Assembly: GCF_000698575.1 (NCBI RefSeq)
Contig: NZ_JFHD01000020.1
Location: forward strand, 1-64,000
Length of the DNA: 64,000 nucleotides
Direction: 5' to 3'
DNA from: Caballeronia zhejiangensis
GTDB lineage: Bacteria > Pseudomonadota > Gammaproteobacteria > Burkholderiales > Burkholderiaceae
Of this stretch, positions 1 to 8,596 are shown in pieces. Each line of letters begins with the position of its first letter. Within the stretch, counting starts at the first letter, position 1. The position numbers and the translations under genes are program-made. Under the pieces are notes generated by a model. That model was not told the origin of the DNA, did not search any database, and saw only the letters and a program-made list of their open reading frames with translations.

Positions 1-270
1 GCGAGCGTCAGCACCGCGTGGCCGATGTATCTCGGGCTCTTGTTCACGTGGGTCGTCGTGGCCGCGCCGGAAGGCGTCGCGGGCCTCGTTCGGCGCGATG
101 CGCGGTCGTTGTGCATCGGCATGCTGAGCGCGATCGCGTGGGGCGTCGCGGTCGTCGTGCCGGTCGAAGCGCTTTACGCCGGACGAACCGATGCACGCGC
201 GTGGTTCATCGCGTTGCCGTGCGCGTTGCTGGGCTTGTGGCTCGCGCGACGCACGAGGACCGCGCGATGA
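1..270 (+). CDS. C-terminal end of a LivM-type ABC transporter permease (partial, runs off left edge)
   Basis: The reading frame is open from the first base and stops at 268-270. The visible part begins with a hydrophobic segment ending in a proline/glycine-rich turn (APEGVAGL), like the last helix of LivM permeases. About 60 further residues follow, with two more hydrophobic stretches, which is longer than the usual LivM tail. The stop overlaps the start of the next gene as ATGA, so it is translationally coupled to livG and livF. The permease assignment rests mainly on that context because most of the protein lies outside the window. Confidence 0.6.
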   Translation, partial: ASVSTAWPMYLGLLFTWVVVAAPEGVAGLVRRDARSLCIGMLSAIAWGVAVVVPVEALYAGRTDARAWFIALPCALLGLWLARRTRTAR

Positions 271-1007
271 ACGCGGCGCTCGAATTGCATGGCATCGTCA
301 AGCGCTTCGGCGTGACGCGCGTACTGCGCGGCGTCGACTTGCAGGTCGCTGCGGGCGAGCGGCACGCGCTCATCGGACCGAACGGCGCGGGCAAATCCAC
401 GCTCTTCGATCTGATCTCGGGACGCACGCGGCCCGACGATGGACGCATCGTCGCGAGCGGAATCGATATCACCGGCAAGCCGCCGCAACGCGTATCGCGC
501 TTGCTTGCCCGCAGCTTTCAGACGACGAGCGTGTTCGGCGGCTTGTCCGTGTTCGAGAACCTGCGTTGCGCGGCGCTCGGCGCGGCATCGTCGCGGCTTG
601 TCGATCGATGGCTGCCTTCGCGACGAATCGACGAACGCGCGCACGCGATGCTCGATGCCATCGGCCTTGCCGCGCGCGCCGACGAACTCGCGGCACGCCT
701 GACGTACGCGGAGCAACGCGCGCTCGATCTGGGCATCGCGCTTGCCACCGATGCGCCGCTGATCTTGCTCGACGAGCCCACCGCCGGCATGAATCGCGCG
801 GAGGCGACTCGCGCGCTCGAACTGATTCGCGCGACGACGGAAGGGCGCACGCTGCTCGTCATCGAACATGACATGGATGCGGTTTTCGGCCTCGCGGATC
901 GCATTTCGGTGCTCGTGCAAGGGCGCGTGATCGCCACCGATACGCCCGCTGCGATACGCGCGAATCGCGCTGTTCAGGACGCGTATCTCGGTGGAGTCGC
1001 GTCATGA
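267..1007 (+). CDS. livG: LivG-like ABC transporter ATP-binding protein
   Basis: This 246-residue ATPase energises a branched-chain amino acid type (HAAT) importer at the inner face of the membrane. Walker A is GPNGAGKST (about residues 38-46), Walker B LILLDEP (165-171), and the switch histidine lies in IEHD near the C-terminus. The signature reads LTYAEQ (145-150) where LivG proteins normally have L-S-Y-G-E-Q, so the key glycine is alanine. The start at 267 overlaps the permease stop (ATGA), and the gene overlaps livF by four bases. The substrate cannot be told, since the binding protein is not in view and the HAAT family also carries urea, amides and aromatic compounds. Confidence 0.9.
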   Translation: MNAALELHGIVKRFGVTRVLRGVDLQVAAGERHALIGPNGAGKSTLFDLISGRTRPDDGRIVASGIDITGKPPQRVSRLLARSFQTTSVFGGLSVFENLRCAALGAASSRLVDRWLPSRRIDERAHAMLDAIGLAARADELAARLTYAEQRALDLGIALATDAPLILLDEPTAGMNRAEATRALELIRATTEGRTLLVIEHDMDAVFGLADRISVLVQGRVIATDTPAAIRANRAVQDAYLGGVAS

Positions 1008-1729
1008 AGGCGCAGTTGCGTATCGACGATTTGCGCGCGTGGTACGGCGCGGCGCAAGTGCTGCACGGCGTGCACCTGTGCATTGACGAAGGCGAAGCGG
1101 TGGCGCTTGTCGGCCGCAACGGATCGGGACGATCGACGCTCGCGAAAGCCATCATGGGACTCGTGCGATGCGCGGGCGACATGCGCTATCGCGATGTTCA
1201 GCTCGTCGGCTTGAGGGCGCATCGCATCGCGCGGCTGGGCATTGGTTACGTGCCCGAAACGCGCGATGTGTTCCCTGCGCTCACGGTGCGCGAAAATCTC
1301 GTGCTGGGCGAAAGGAAGGGCACGCGTTTTGCGTTGCGCGATGCGTATCGGCTGTTTCCCGTGCTCGAAGAACGCGCGTCGGTGAAGGCGGGCGCGCTGT
1401 CGGGCGGCGAGCAGCAGATGCTCGCGCTCGCGCGCACGTTGACGGGCGATCCGTCGCTGGTCGTCATCGACGAACCGGGCGAAGGGCTCGCGCCGCAAGT
1501 GCTCGCGCAAGTGGCCGCGTGTCTCGCGATGCTGCGCAACCGCGGCGTCGCGACGCTGCTGATCGAAGAGCGATTGACGATCGCGCGCACGCTCGATGCG
1601 CGCGTCGCGGTCATGGGGCATGGGGCGATACAGTTCGATGGGACGATCGAGACGCTCGCGCGCGATGAAGCGATCTCGCGGCAATGGCTGTCGGTCGGTG
1701 GCACGTTCGATTCGAGTCAATATGCCTGA
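1004..1729 (+). CDS. livF: LivF-like ABC transporter ATP-binding protein with Arg in Walker A
   Basis: This 241-residue protein is the second ATPase of the HAAT-type importer, coupled to livG through an ATGA overlap. It has a normal signature LSGGEQQ (132-138) and Walker B LVVIDEP (152-158). Its P-loop reads GRNGSGRST (37-45): the nucleotide-binding lysine is replaced by arginine (codon CGA at 1130-1132). The position of the switch histidine is also not histidine (LLIEER). In the LivG/LivF dimer these changes pair with the altered signature of LivG, leaving one ATP site canonical and one degenerate. No frameshift or stop suggests decay, so a functional asymmetric pair is the simplest reading. 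Confidence 0.88.
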   Translation: MKAQLRIDDLRAWYGAAQVLHGVHLCIDEGEAVALVGRNGSGRSTLAKAIMGLVRCAGDMRYRDVQLVGLRAHRIARLGIGYVPETRDVFPALTVRENLVLGERKGTRFALRDAYRLFPVLEERASVKAGALSGGEQQMLALARTLTGDPSLVVIDEPGEGLAPQVLAQVAACLAMLRNRGVATLLIEERLTIARTLDARVAVMGHGAIQFDGTIETLARDEAISRQWLSVGGTFDSSQYA

Positions 1730-1740
1730 AGTTCCTACGT

Positions 1741-1935
1741 ATGCAGGCAGCGAAGCACGGTCGCTCGATGGAGGAAGAGGCTCGCGACATTCTGCGGACA
1801 GCTCTTTGGACAGAACCGGCGCAAGGAAAGATTCTTGTCGAATCGATTCGTGGCCGCATCGATCCGCTTGGCGGAGTCGAGTTGGAGCTTCCCAAGCGCG
1901 AGGCGATTCGTAACCCGTCGGGGTTCGATGACTGA
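1741..1935 (+). pseudogene. 5'-truncated FitA/VapB-type antitoxin remnant
   Basis: The frame encodes MQAAKHGRSMEEEARDIL and continues to a stop at 1933-1935. The segment AAKHGRSMEEEARDIL is the hallmark of FitA/StbC ribbon-helix-helix antitoxins. The family normally has about 15-20 residues before it that form the DNA-binding strand; here that part is missing and the frame runs straight back into the end of livF. The first in-frame ATG is 1741, with no obvious ribosome binding site. The stop overlaps the toxin start (CTGA), the usual coupling in these pairs. It probably no longer binds DNA, although its C-terminal toxin-binding part remains. Confidence 0.65.
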
Positions 1936-2231
1936 TCGTTCTGGATACCAACGTCCTTTCCGAGTTGCTGCGTCCGGCGCCGGAACAGCGCGTTTTGACA
2001 TGGCTCGCCAACGAGCCGCGTTCGGCACTGTTCACCACGACTGTCACGCGTGGAGAAATTCTCCATGGAATATGGTCGATGGCCGCAGGTATCAGGCGGC
2101 AGCGCCTATGGGACGCCACGCGGATCATCTTCAGTGAAGATTTCGCTGGCCGTCTGCTGAGTTTCGATAACGATGCAGCCGATGCGTACGCGGAAATCGC
2201 TGCGTCGAGAAAGAGCATCGGCACCCATTAG
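1932..2231 (+). pseudogene. Frameshifted, 3'-truncated FitB/VapC PIN-domain toxin remnant
   Basis: Read from a CTG at 1932, the product begins LIVLDTNVLSELLRPAP, the signature start of FitB/VapC PIN-domain ribonucleases, with the first catalytic Asp in LDTN. TRGEI supplies the conserved Glu and DNDAADAYAEI the third acidic region. The frame then stops after SRKSIGTH. Shifting by one base restores the family sequence PISQFDA, but that frame also stops about a dozen residues later. The C-terminal portion with the last acidic residue (family motif RNxxDF) is absent. Together with the damaged antitoxin this looks like a dead toxin-antitoxin module left beside the transporter genes. Confidence 0.7.
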
Positions 2232-2275
2232 TCAGTTCGACGCGACGATCTTCGATCCCTGGAACGCGTAGTGCA

Positions 2276-2302
2276 GCGAATGCCGCGACATGCGGCATTC
2301 GC
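2276..2302 (-). terminator. Perfect 11-bp hairpin downstream of iolB
   Basis: GCGAATGCCGC (2276-2286) and GCGGCATTCGC (2292-2302) form a perfect stem with a 5-base loop just past the iolB stop. There is no clear U-run on the minus transcript. It may therefore protect the 3' end of the iol mRNA or act with Rho, rather than being a classic intrinsic terminator. Confidence 0.4.
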
Positions 2303-2314
2303 CTTCCCGCTCGC

Positions 2315-3127
2315 TTAACCCTGCGCCTTGCTATCCCTCTCCACGATCCACTCATGCTTCGGATCGTTCTTGAAGTGCCACGTCCGCTTGTCGCCGGCCA
2401 TCACGTTCAGATAGTAGTTATCGTAGCCATACGGCACGACCACCGGATGATACCCACGCGGCACCATGACGACATCGTGATCCTCGACGGCCATCGTTTC
2501 ATCGAGATCGCGTTCATCGGTATAGACGCGCTGAAACGCGAAGCCTTGCGGCGGATTCAGTCGATGGTAATACGTCTCTTCGAGCGAGCTTTCGACGGGC
2601 ACATTGTCCTGATCGTGCTTGTGCGGCGGATAGCTCGACGCATGTCCGCCCGGCGTGCGCACTTCCACGACCAGCAACGACTCGGCATCTTCCGTTTGCG
2701 GAAGAATGTCGCACACGTAGCGCGTATTCGCGTTCTTGCCGCGCGTCGAGCGCTTCATCTGCGATGGCTCGATGAGACGCGGCGGAAACTCGCCCTTCGC
2801 GGGCGCGCTCGCGACGCCGATCTGCGCATCGCGTTCCGCACGCACGATGGCGGCGAGCTTCGGCGGCACGTAGACGGCATACGGCGCGGCGTCTTCGAAC
2901 ACGCTGTCGCGCGAGCCGATCGACTGATAATGCTCGTCGCCCGCTTCGACGCTCACCGTGCCCGTCAACACGACGATGCAGCTTTCGCGATCCGCGTCGT
3001 AGACATGCACGACATCGCCCGCATTCAGGCGATACGCCGCGAAGCCGACGTGCTTCCAGCCCGCGGAATCGGGCGTGACGCGCGCGATGGTTTGTCCTTC
3101 GCGCGATGCTTTCACTAGCAGGCTCAT
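2315..3127 (-). CDS. iolB: 5-deoxy-glucuronate isomerase IolB
   Basis: IolB converts 5-deoxy-D-glucuronate to 2-deoxy-5-keto-D-gluconate in the cytosolic myo-inositol pathway. The 270-residue length is normal, and the protein is a two-cupin enzyme throughout. The histidine- and glutamate-rich stretch around SSYPPHKHD and the later EETYYH fit the metal-binding cupin sites of the family. Its ATG overlaps the iolE stop (ATGA at 3124-3127), so it is the last gene of the minus-strand iol operon. No truncation is seen. Confidence 0.95.
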   Translation of the reverse strand: MSLLVKASREGQTIARVTPDSAGWKHVGFAAYRLNAGDVVHVYDADRESCIVVLTGTVSVEAGDEHYQSIGSRDSVFEDAAPYAVYVPPKLAAIVRAERDAQIGVASAPAKGEFPPRLIEPSQMKRSTRGKNANTRYVCDILPQTEDAESLLVVEVRTPGGHASSYPPHKHDQDNVPVESSLEETYYHRLNPPQGFAFQRVYTDERDLDETMAVEDHDVVMVPRGYHPVVVPYGYDNYYLNVMAGDKRTWHFKNDPKHEWIVERDSKAQG

Positions 3128-4029
3128 GCTGCCTCCTTGAATGTTGCGTCGACGAGCGTACGCAGCGTGCGATAGCCCTTGTCGGCGTATGCGTAGCTCG
3201 GCGCGATCACCGGATCCTGTTCCGCTTCCACGACGAGCCAGCCTTCGTAATCATGCTTCGCGAGACACGCGATGATGCCCGGATAGTCGACGCAGCCATC
3301 GCCGGGCACGGAGAACGCGCCGTTGATGACCGCATCGAGAAAGCTCCAGTTGCGATTGCGCGCGAGCTTCACGATTTCGGGGCGCACGTCTTTGCAGTGG
3401 ACGTGGCATACACGAGCGATGTGCTTTTGCAGCACGCTCAGGGCATCGCTGCCCGCGAACGTGATGTGTCCCGCGTCGAACAGCAGGCCGACCGAATCGT
3501 TGGTGAGCGCCATGAGGCGGTCGACGTCGGCGGGCGTTTCGACATACGCGCCCATGTGATGATGATAGGCGACGCGCACGCCGCGCGAGAGGGTGTATTC
3601 GGCGAAGCGGTTCAGGCGGTCTGCGTACTCGGTCCATTGCGCATCCGAGAAAAAGCGCGGACGTTGATAGAGCGGTTTTGGCGCGCCCTGGATCGAGTTG
3701 GCGACCTCGCCGTAGACCATTACGGTCGCGCCGTTTTGCGCGAGCAGGTCGAGATGGGGGCCCGCGGCTTCGATTTCTTCTTCTGCGCTGCGTTCTGCGA
3801 GTCGGCCTGAATACCAACCGGAGACTAGCGCTAGCTCGTACTGCGCGAGCAAGGCTTTTAGCGCTTGCGGTTCGCGAGGGAACTTGTTGCCTAGCTCGAA
3901 GCCTTCATAGCCGATCTGTTTTCCTTCCGTCAGGGCGGTGGAGAGAGGCGTCTCGCCGCCGAGCGAAGGCAGGTCGTCGTTCATCCATGACAATGGATTG
4001 ATGCCGATGCGTATCTTTTTCAAAGGCAT
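3124..4029 (-). CDS. iolE: myo-inosose-2 dehydratase IolE
   Basis: IolE dehydrates 2-keto-myo-inositol (scyllo-inosose) to the trione that IolD hydrolyses. The 301-residue protein starts MPLKKIRIGINPLSW and carries the xylose-isomerase-like TIM-barrel signatures of the family, including YEGFELGNKFP, VAYHHHMG and LLFDAGH, which supply metal ligands. It is coupled to iolB downstream. Upstream, a gap of about 680 bp separates it from iolD and holds a 605-bp palindromic element, so its expression must either read through that structure or start within or after it. Confidence 0.95.
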   Translation of the reverse strand: MPLKKIRIGINPLSWMNDDLPSLGGETPLSTALTEGKQIGYEGFELGNKFPREPQALKALLAQYELALVSGWYSGRLAERSAEEEIEAAGPHLDLLAQNGATVMVYGEVANSIQGAPKPLYQRPRFFSDAQWTEYADRLNRFAEYTLSRGVRVAYHHHMGAYVETPADVDRLMALTNDSVGLLFDAGHITFAGSDALSVLQKHIARVCHVHCKDVRPEIVKLARNRNWSFLDAVINGAFSVPGDGCVDYPGIIACLAKHDYEGWLVVEAEQDPVIAPSYAYADKGYRTLRTLVDATFKEAA

Positions 4030-4082
4030 GATGTTGGGTTCTCCTTTTTGCTTTTTGCTTTCGCTTTCGCCGGATCCCGGTT

Positions 4083-4687
4083 TCGCGTCGGTCTATTAGC
4101 ACTGCCCCTGTGCGGGGCGGCAGTCACTTTCTTTGCTGCTGCAAAGAAAGTAACCAAAGAAAGCAGCTTCCGATACGCCCGCGGTCACACGCAATTTGGG
4201 TAGTCCTCTCGTCCATCGTGGGCTGCCTAAGGAGTGCCCTCATAGGCCCCATCGGGATTGGATCGCGCACGGTCTGCCACCTCGCACCACACACCAAACT
4301 GGTTCAGCACCAAATAGCTCCAGCCCGCTTCGCGGCCGACCGGTCAACCGGGTCCGCGCGTGCTTCTCTACTAACGTCTCCATCTCACTGCAATCGCCGC
4401 CCTTGGGTTTCCCTTGCAGACCCGGCGGCAGCGCGCAGCGCTGTGCCGATACCGTTTCGTGCTGAACCAGCGCGCTCAACGTTTTCGGGCGGCGGACCGT
4501 GCGCGAGCCAAGCCCGGTTGGTCCTTTGAGGGCACTCTTTAGGCGAGTGCCGCCTGGGACGAGAGAACTACCCAAATTGCGTGTGACCGCGGGCCGTGAC
4601 GAGCTGCTTTCTTTGGTTACTTTCTTTGCAGCAGCAAAGAAAGTGACTGCCGCCCCGCACAGGGGCAACGCCAATAGACCGACGCGA
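4083..4687. repeat. 605-bp near-symmetric palindromic element between iolD and iolE
   Basis: The left end TCGCGTCGGTCTATT (from 4083) reappears as its reverse complement at the right end (to 4687). The first roughly 85 bases of the two arms differ at only about three positions, including the CTTTCTTTGCTGCTGCAAAG block. Homology continues about 205 bp inward, and a further pair, CTGGTTCAGCAC (4299-4310) and GTGCTGAACCAG (4459-4470), is symmetric about the same centre near 4385. Only about 150 bp in the middle looks unpaired. Open frames on both strands encode arginine/serine-rich peptides containing VTFFAAAKKVTKES; these follow from the palindrome and I do not call them genes. I see no transposase and no second copy in this window. 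Confidence 0.85.
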
Positions 4688-4711
4688 TCACAGGCTTCCA
4701 TAGAAGCTCAA

Positions 4712-6595
4712 TCAAACACTACGAGCTTTGACGGCCTGCTCATAGGCCTCACGCGCAACGACGACAGCCGCGCGATCCGACACTTCAGGAACGGCGACTT
4801 CCCACCACCATCCACCTTCCTCGGTAGTCCTCGAAGGATCCGTATCGATAGAGATGAGATAACTGCGATCCGCCGCCCGCGCGCGCCTCATCGCGACGAT
4901 AAGCTCATCGATGCTGGAAACATGCTCCGCCAAAGCCCCGAGCGACCGCGCATGCATCGCGAAATCGATCTCCGGCGCCCCAAGCGCGCCCTGCTTGCAA
5001 TCATCGATGAGATTGTTGAACGGCGCCCCGCCACAAGCCTGCTGCAAGCGATTGATGCACCCGAACCCGTGATTGTCGAGCAACACCACGATCAACTTCG
5101 CGCCGAGCATCACCGACGTAGCGAGCTCGCTATTCATCATCAGATACGAGCCGTCGCCGACAATCACGATCACTTCGCGCTCGGGCCGCGCGAGCTTCAC
5201 GCCCAGTCCGCCCGCGACTTCATAGCCCATGCACGAATAGCCGTATTCGACGTGATAACCGCCCGGCGCGCTGGTGCGCCAGAGCTTCTGCAAATCCGCG
5301 GGCAAAGTGCCCGCAGCACACACGACGATATCGTTGGCTGAAGAAGCATCGTCCGAGCGCTGCACCGCGCCGATCACATCGGCTTCGCGCGGCAGCTTGC
5401 CATCCGCGACGGGCGTGTTCGTCACATGCGCCACGGTCTCGCGCCACTCATTCGCAAGCCGATGCCCGCGCGTCGTCCATTGCGGCGATGCGTGCCAGTC
5501 GCCGAGCGCTTCGGACAACGCTTCCAGCGCGGCACGCGCATCCGCCTGCACGGCGAGCGCGTTCTGCTTGAGCGCATCGAACGGATTCGCATTGACCGCG
5601 ACAAGCCGCGCCTGCGTGAATAGCGTGTTCGATCCGGTCGTGAAATCCTGCAGACGCGTGCCGATAGCAAGCACGCAATCGCTCGCATGCGCGAGTTCGT
5701 TCGCAGCGGTGCCGCCCGTCACGCCGATACCGCCGACGTTCAACGCATCGTCCCAGGCGAGCGCGCCTTTGCCCGCCTGCGTCTCCGCGACGGGCACGCC
5801 ATGCCTGTGCGCGAACGTGCGCAACGCATCGGTCGCGAGTCCGTACAGCACGCCGCCACCCGATACGATCAACGGCTCGCGCGCTTCACGCAGCATCGCG
5901 GCGGCGCGTTCGATCTCGCGCGGAATCGGTGCCGGCGCATGAAACTCGACGGCGCGCGGCTCGAAGAACGAAGCAGGGTAGTCGTACGCCATCGCCTGCA
6001 CGTCCTGCGGCAACGCGAGCGTGACCGGGCCGCATTGCGCCGCATCGGTGAGCACGCGTATCGCGCGCGGCAATGCGCTCAACAATTGCGCGGGATGCAC
6101 GATGCGATCGAAGTAACGCGATACCGCCTTCAACGCATCGTTAGCGGAGACGCCGCCATCGTGACCATCCTCCACTTGCTGCAACACCGGATCGGGCGCG
6201 CGCGACACGAAGATATCGCCGGGCAACAGCAGTACCGGCAAGCGGTTCACATGCGCGAGCGCGGCCGCCGTCACGAGATTGGTCGCGCCCGGACCGATCG
6301 ACGTCGTCACCGCCATCATGCGCCGCCGCATATGCGCCTTCGCATACGCGATCGCGCCATGCGCCATCGCCTGCTCGTTGTGCGCGCGATACGTCGGCAA
6401 TTCATCGCGATGCCGATACAACGCCTCGCCCATACCCGCGACATTGCCATGCCCGAAGATCGCGAACACGCCGCCGAAAAGCGGCTCGCCGTGTTCGGTG
6501 CGAAGCGCCGCGAGATAGCGCACGAGCGCTTGCGCGGCGGTCAGTCGAATGGTCGAACTCACTGCGGTCTCCGATTGCGTTGCACGCTGGTTCAT
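4712..6595 (-). CDS. iolD: 3D-(3,5/4)-trihydroxycyclohexane-1,2-dione hydrolase IolD
   Basis: IolD is the thiamine-diphosphate enzyme that opens the inositol ring, yielding 5-deoxy-glucuronate for IolB. The 627-residue protein has the acetolactate-synthase fold: an N-terminal pyrimidine-binding domain with GVFAIFGHGNVAG, a central domain, and a C-terminal TPP domain with the Mg-binding GDGS followed by LLDNHGFGC. I chose MNQRATQ at 6595 rather than an in-frame start 20 codons upstream because this ATG overlaps the iolC stop as ATGA. Its 3' end lies about 25 bases from the palindromic element. Confidence 0.95.
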   Translation of the reverse strand: MNQRATQSETAVSSTIRLTAAQALVRYLAALRTEHGEPLFGGVFAIFGHGNVAGMGEALYRHRDELPTYRAHNEQAMAHGAIAYAKAHMRRRMMAVTTSIGPGATNLVTAAALAHVNRLPVLLLPGDIFVSRAPDPVLQQVEDGHDGGVSANDALKAVSRYFDRIVHPAQLLSALPRAIRVLTDAAQCGPVTLALPQDVQAMAYDYPASFFEPRAVEFHAPAPIPREIERAAAMLREAREPLIVSGGGVLYGLATDALRTFAHRHGVPVAETQAGKGALAWDDALNVGGIGVTGGTAANELAHASDCVLAIGTRLQDFTTGSNTLFTQARLVAVNANPFDALKQNALAVQADARAALEALSEALGDWHASPQWTTRGHRLANEWRETVAHVTNTPVADGKLPREADVIGAVQRSDDASSANDIVVCAAGTLPADLQKLWRTSAPGGYHVEYGYSCMGYEVAGGLGVKLARPEREVIVIVGDGSYLMMNSELATSVMLGAKLIVVLLDNHGFGCINRLQQACGGAPFNNLIDDCKQGALGAPEIDFAMHARSLGALAEHVSSIDELIVAMRRARAADRSYLISIDTDPSRTTEEGGWWWEVAVPEVSDRAAVVVAREAYEQAVKARSV

Positions 6596-8583
6596 GCGGC
6601 TTGCTCCTGTGTCACTCGAAGTTCTGCGCCCGAAGACGAACGCGCCTCGCGCCATGCATCGATCAGCGCTTCGAACGTGCGTCGCACGCGCGCGATCAGT
6701 TCGCGGTCGTCGATTTCATTGGCGAGCCACGCATGACTCGGCTCATGAAAAATCGTGCGCCCGACGGTGAAGCCCTTGCACGTCTTCGAGGATGCCGCCG
6801 CTGCGAAGCCTTCACGCAACTGATCGACGCCCGCCGCCAAGCCCAGCAGCACGACGCCACGGCAATACGGATCGCGCTGCGCAATCAGCGCATCGATGGC
6901 TTGCCATTGCTTCGCGCTCATCGGTTCGAGCTTCCACCATTCCGGATAGATGCCGAGGTTGTAGAGACGCTTCAACGCACGATGCACCGTGTCGTCTTCA
7001 ATCGGTGGCCCGTTCTTCGGCACGATCACTTCGAGCAGCAGTTCGTTGCCGCTTTCCTGAACGGCATCGTAGAGCGCGCGCAACTGCGCTTCCTGTTCGA
7101 GACGCACGTCATGCGGATGATCGGGGTGATATTGCACGAGACACTTCGCGACCTGCTCGCGCGGCCACTGCACGAGCGTCGTGCCGATGGAGCGGCCATG
7201 ATCGAATTCGAGCGGCATCGAGCCGGGCAATTCGACCGGCCGGCCGATCCACCAGCCGCGTCCCGTCGCCGCGTTCAACGCATCTTGCCCGTAGCGATCG
7301 TCGATCAACACGCCAATGCGTCCTTCGAGCGCGAGTTCTTTCTCCGTCTGTGCAACGGCTTCGACGAACAGGTTTTTCAACGTCGAGATGCGCGCTTCGC
7401 TCGCGCCCGTTTGCTGCGCGAGATCGAAGAACTGATTGCGATGATCGAACGCGAAGCCGAGCACTTCGTCCCATTGCTTGCGCTTGGGACTCACGCGATG
7501 CAGACGCGCGAGCTTTGCATCGCGATCGGGGCGGCGCATGCGCGCGGGGTCTTCCTTCGCCGCGGCGAGAAAGTAATCGAGCTCGGCGGGCGTGGGCATC
7601 GCGGGCGCGCAGCCGTGACGCGACACGACGAGCGCGCCGCATGCATTGGCCGTTCGCGCGCAGGCTTCGAGCGGCTCGTCGCGCAGCCATCCCGACAAGA
7701 AGCCTGAAGCGAACGCGTCGCCGGCGCCGAGCACGTTGAGCACTTCCACTTCGACGCCGCCATGAACCGGCGCATCGTCGATGGACGACGGCACCGCGCC
7801 TTCGATGATCGAACAGCCGAGCGGCCCGCGCTTCACGACGAGCGTCGCGCTCGTGACCTTGCGGACCATCGCGAGCGCATCGATCAGACGGTCCTTGCCG
7901 CCCGCGATGCGAAACTCTTCTTCCGTGCCGATGACGAGATCGATCAACGGCAGAATGCGCTGCAAATGCGCAGTGACGCCTTCATTCGCGATGAAGCGCG
8001 TCTCGCCATCCGCCTTGCCCGTGAGACCCCACAAGACAGGCCGATAGTCGATGTCGAGAATCGTGCGGACGTCGTTGCGTCGTGCGTAGTCGAGCGCGCG
8101 ACGGCTCGTGCGGTTCACCTGTTCCGTCGAGAAGTGCGTGCCCGTAATGAGCAGCGCCTTCGATGACGCGATATACGCTTCATCGAAATCGTGTTCGTCG
8201 ACGGCCATGTCCGCGCAGTTCTCGCGATAGAACACGAGCGGAAACGTGTCGCGGTCTTCGAGGCCGAGCAGCACGAGCGCGGTGAGCCGGTCACGATCGA
8301 TGCGAACGTGACTCACGTCGCAGCCTTCGCGTTCGAGCGTCTCCGTGAGAAAGCGCCCCATGTGATCGTTGCCGACGCGCGCGAGCATCGACGCATTCAG
8401 CCCGAGCCGCGCGCAGCCGAACGCGATGTTCGCCGACGAGCCGCCGAGATACTTCGCGAACGTCGATACATCTTCGAGCCGCGCGCCGACATTTTGCGCA
8501 TAGAGATCGACGGCGAGGCGGCCGAGACACACGATATCGCGCGTGCGATCCGGCGCGAAGCGAGAGGGATTTTGCGTTGGCAT
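6592..8583 (-). CDS. iolC: Bifunctional 5-dehydro-2-deoxygluconokinase / DUF2090 aldolase-like protein IolC
   Basis: The 663-residue protein joins two domains. Residues about 15-330 are a PfkB-family sugar kinase with GGSSANIA near the N-terminus and the catalytic GAGDAF at 286-291; it phosphorylates 2-deoxy-5-keto-gluconate. Residues about 345-663 match DUF2090, the aldolase-like half common in proteobacterial IolC fusions, which would split the phosphorylated product into dihydroxyacetone phosphate and malonate semialdehyde. The gene follows the ABC ATPase by 13 bases and is coupled to iolD. A separate iolJ aldolase gene is not seen and may not be needed. Confidence 0.95.
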   Translation of the reverse strand: MPTQNPSRFAPDRTRDIVCLGRLAVDLYAQNVGARLEDVSTFAKYLGGSSANIAFGCARLGLNASMLARVGNDHMGRFLTETLEREGCDVSHVRIDRDRLTALVLLGLEDRDTFPLVFYRENCADMAVDEHDFDEAYIASSKALLITGTHFSTEQVNRTSRRALDYARRNDVRTILDIDYRPVLWGLTGKADGETRFIANEGVTAHLQRILPLIDLVIGTEEEFRIAGGKDRLIDALAMVRKVTSATLVVKRGPLGCSIIEGAVPSSIDDAPVHGGVEVEVLNVLGAGDAFASGFLSGWLRDEPLEACARTANACGALVVSRHGCAPAMPTPAELDYFLAAAKEDPARMRRPDRDAKLARLHRVSPKRKQWDEVLGFAFDHRNQFFDLAQQTGASEARISTLKNLFVEAVAQTEKELALEGRIGVLIDDRYGQDALNAATGRGWWIGRPVELPGSMPLEFDHGRSIGTTLVQWPREQVAKCLVQYHPDHPHDVRLEQEAQLRALYDAVQESGNELLLEVIVPKNGPPIEDDTVHRALKRLYNLGIYPEWWKLEPMSAKQWQAIDALIAQRDPYCRGVVLLGLAAGVDQLREGFAAAASSKTCKGFTVGRTIFHEPSHAWLANEIDDRELIARVRRTFEALIDAWREARSSSGAELRVTQEQAA

Positions 8584-8596
8584 GGATTCAATGTCC

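Noticed and set aside
1684-1740. In-frame extension of the antitoxin remnant into the end of livF
   Set aside because: These codons belong to livF in another frame and do not resemble the family's N-terminus.
4240-4701. Open frame containing VTFFAAAKKVTKES in the palindrome
   Set aside because: It arises from the repeated arm, overlaps a similar frame on the other strand, lacks a ribosome binding site, and its sequence is dictated by the inverted repeat.
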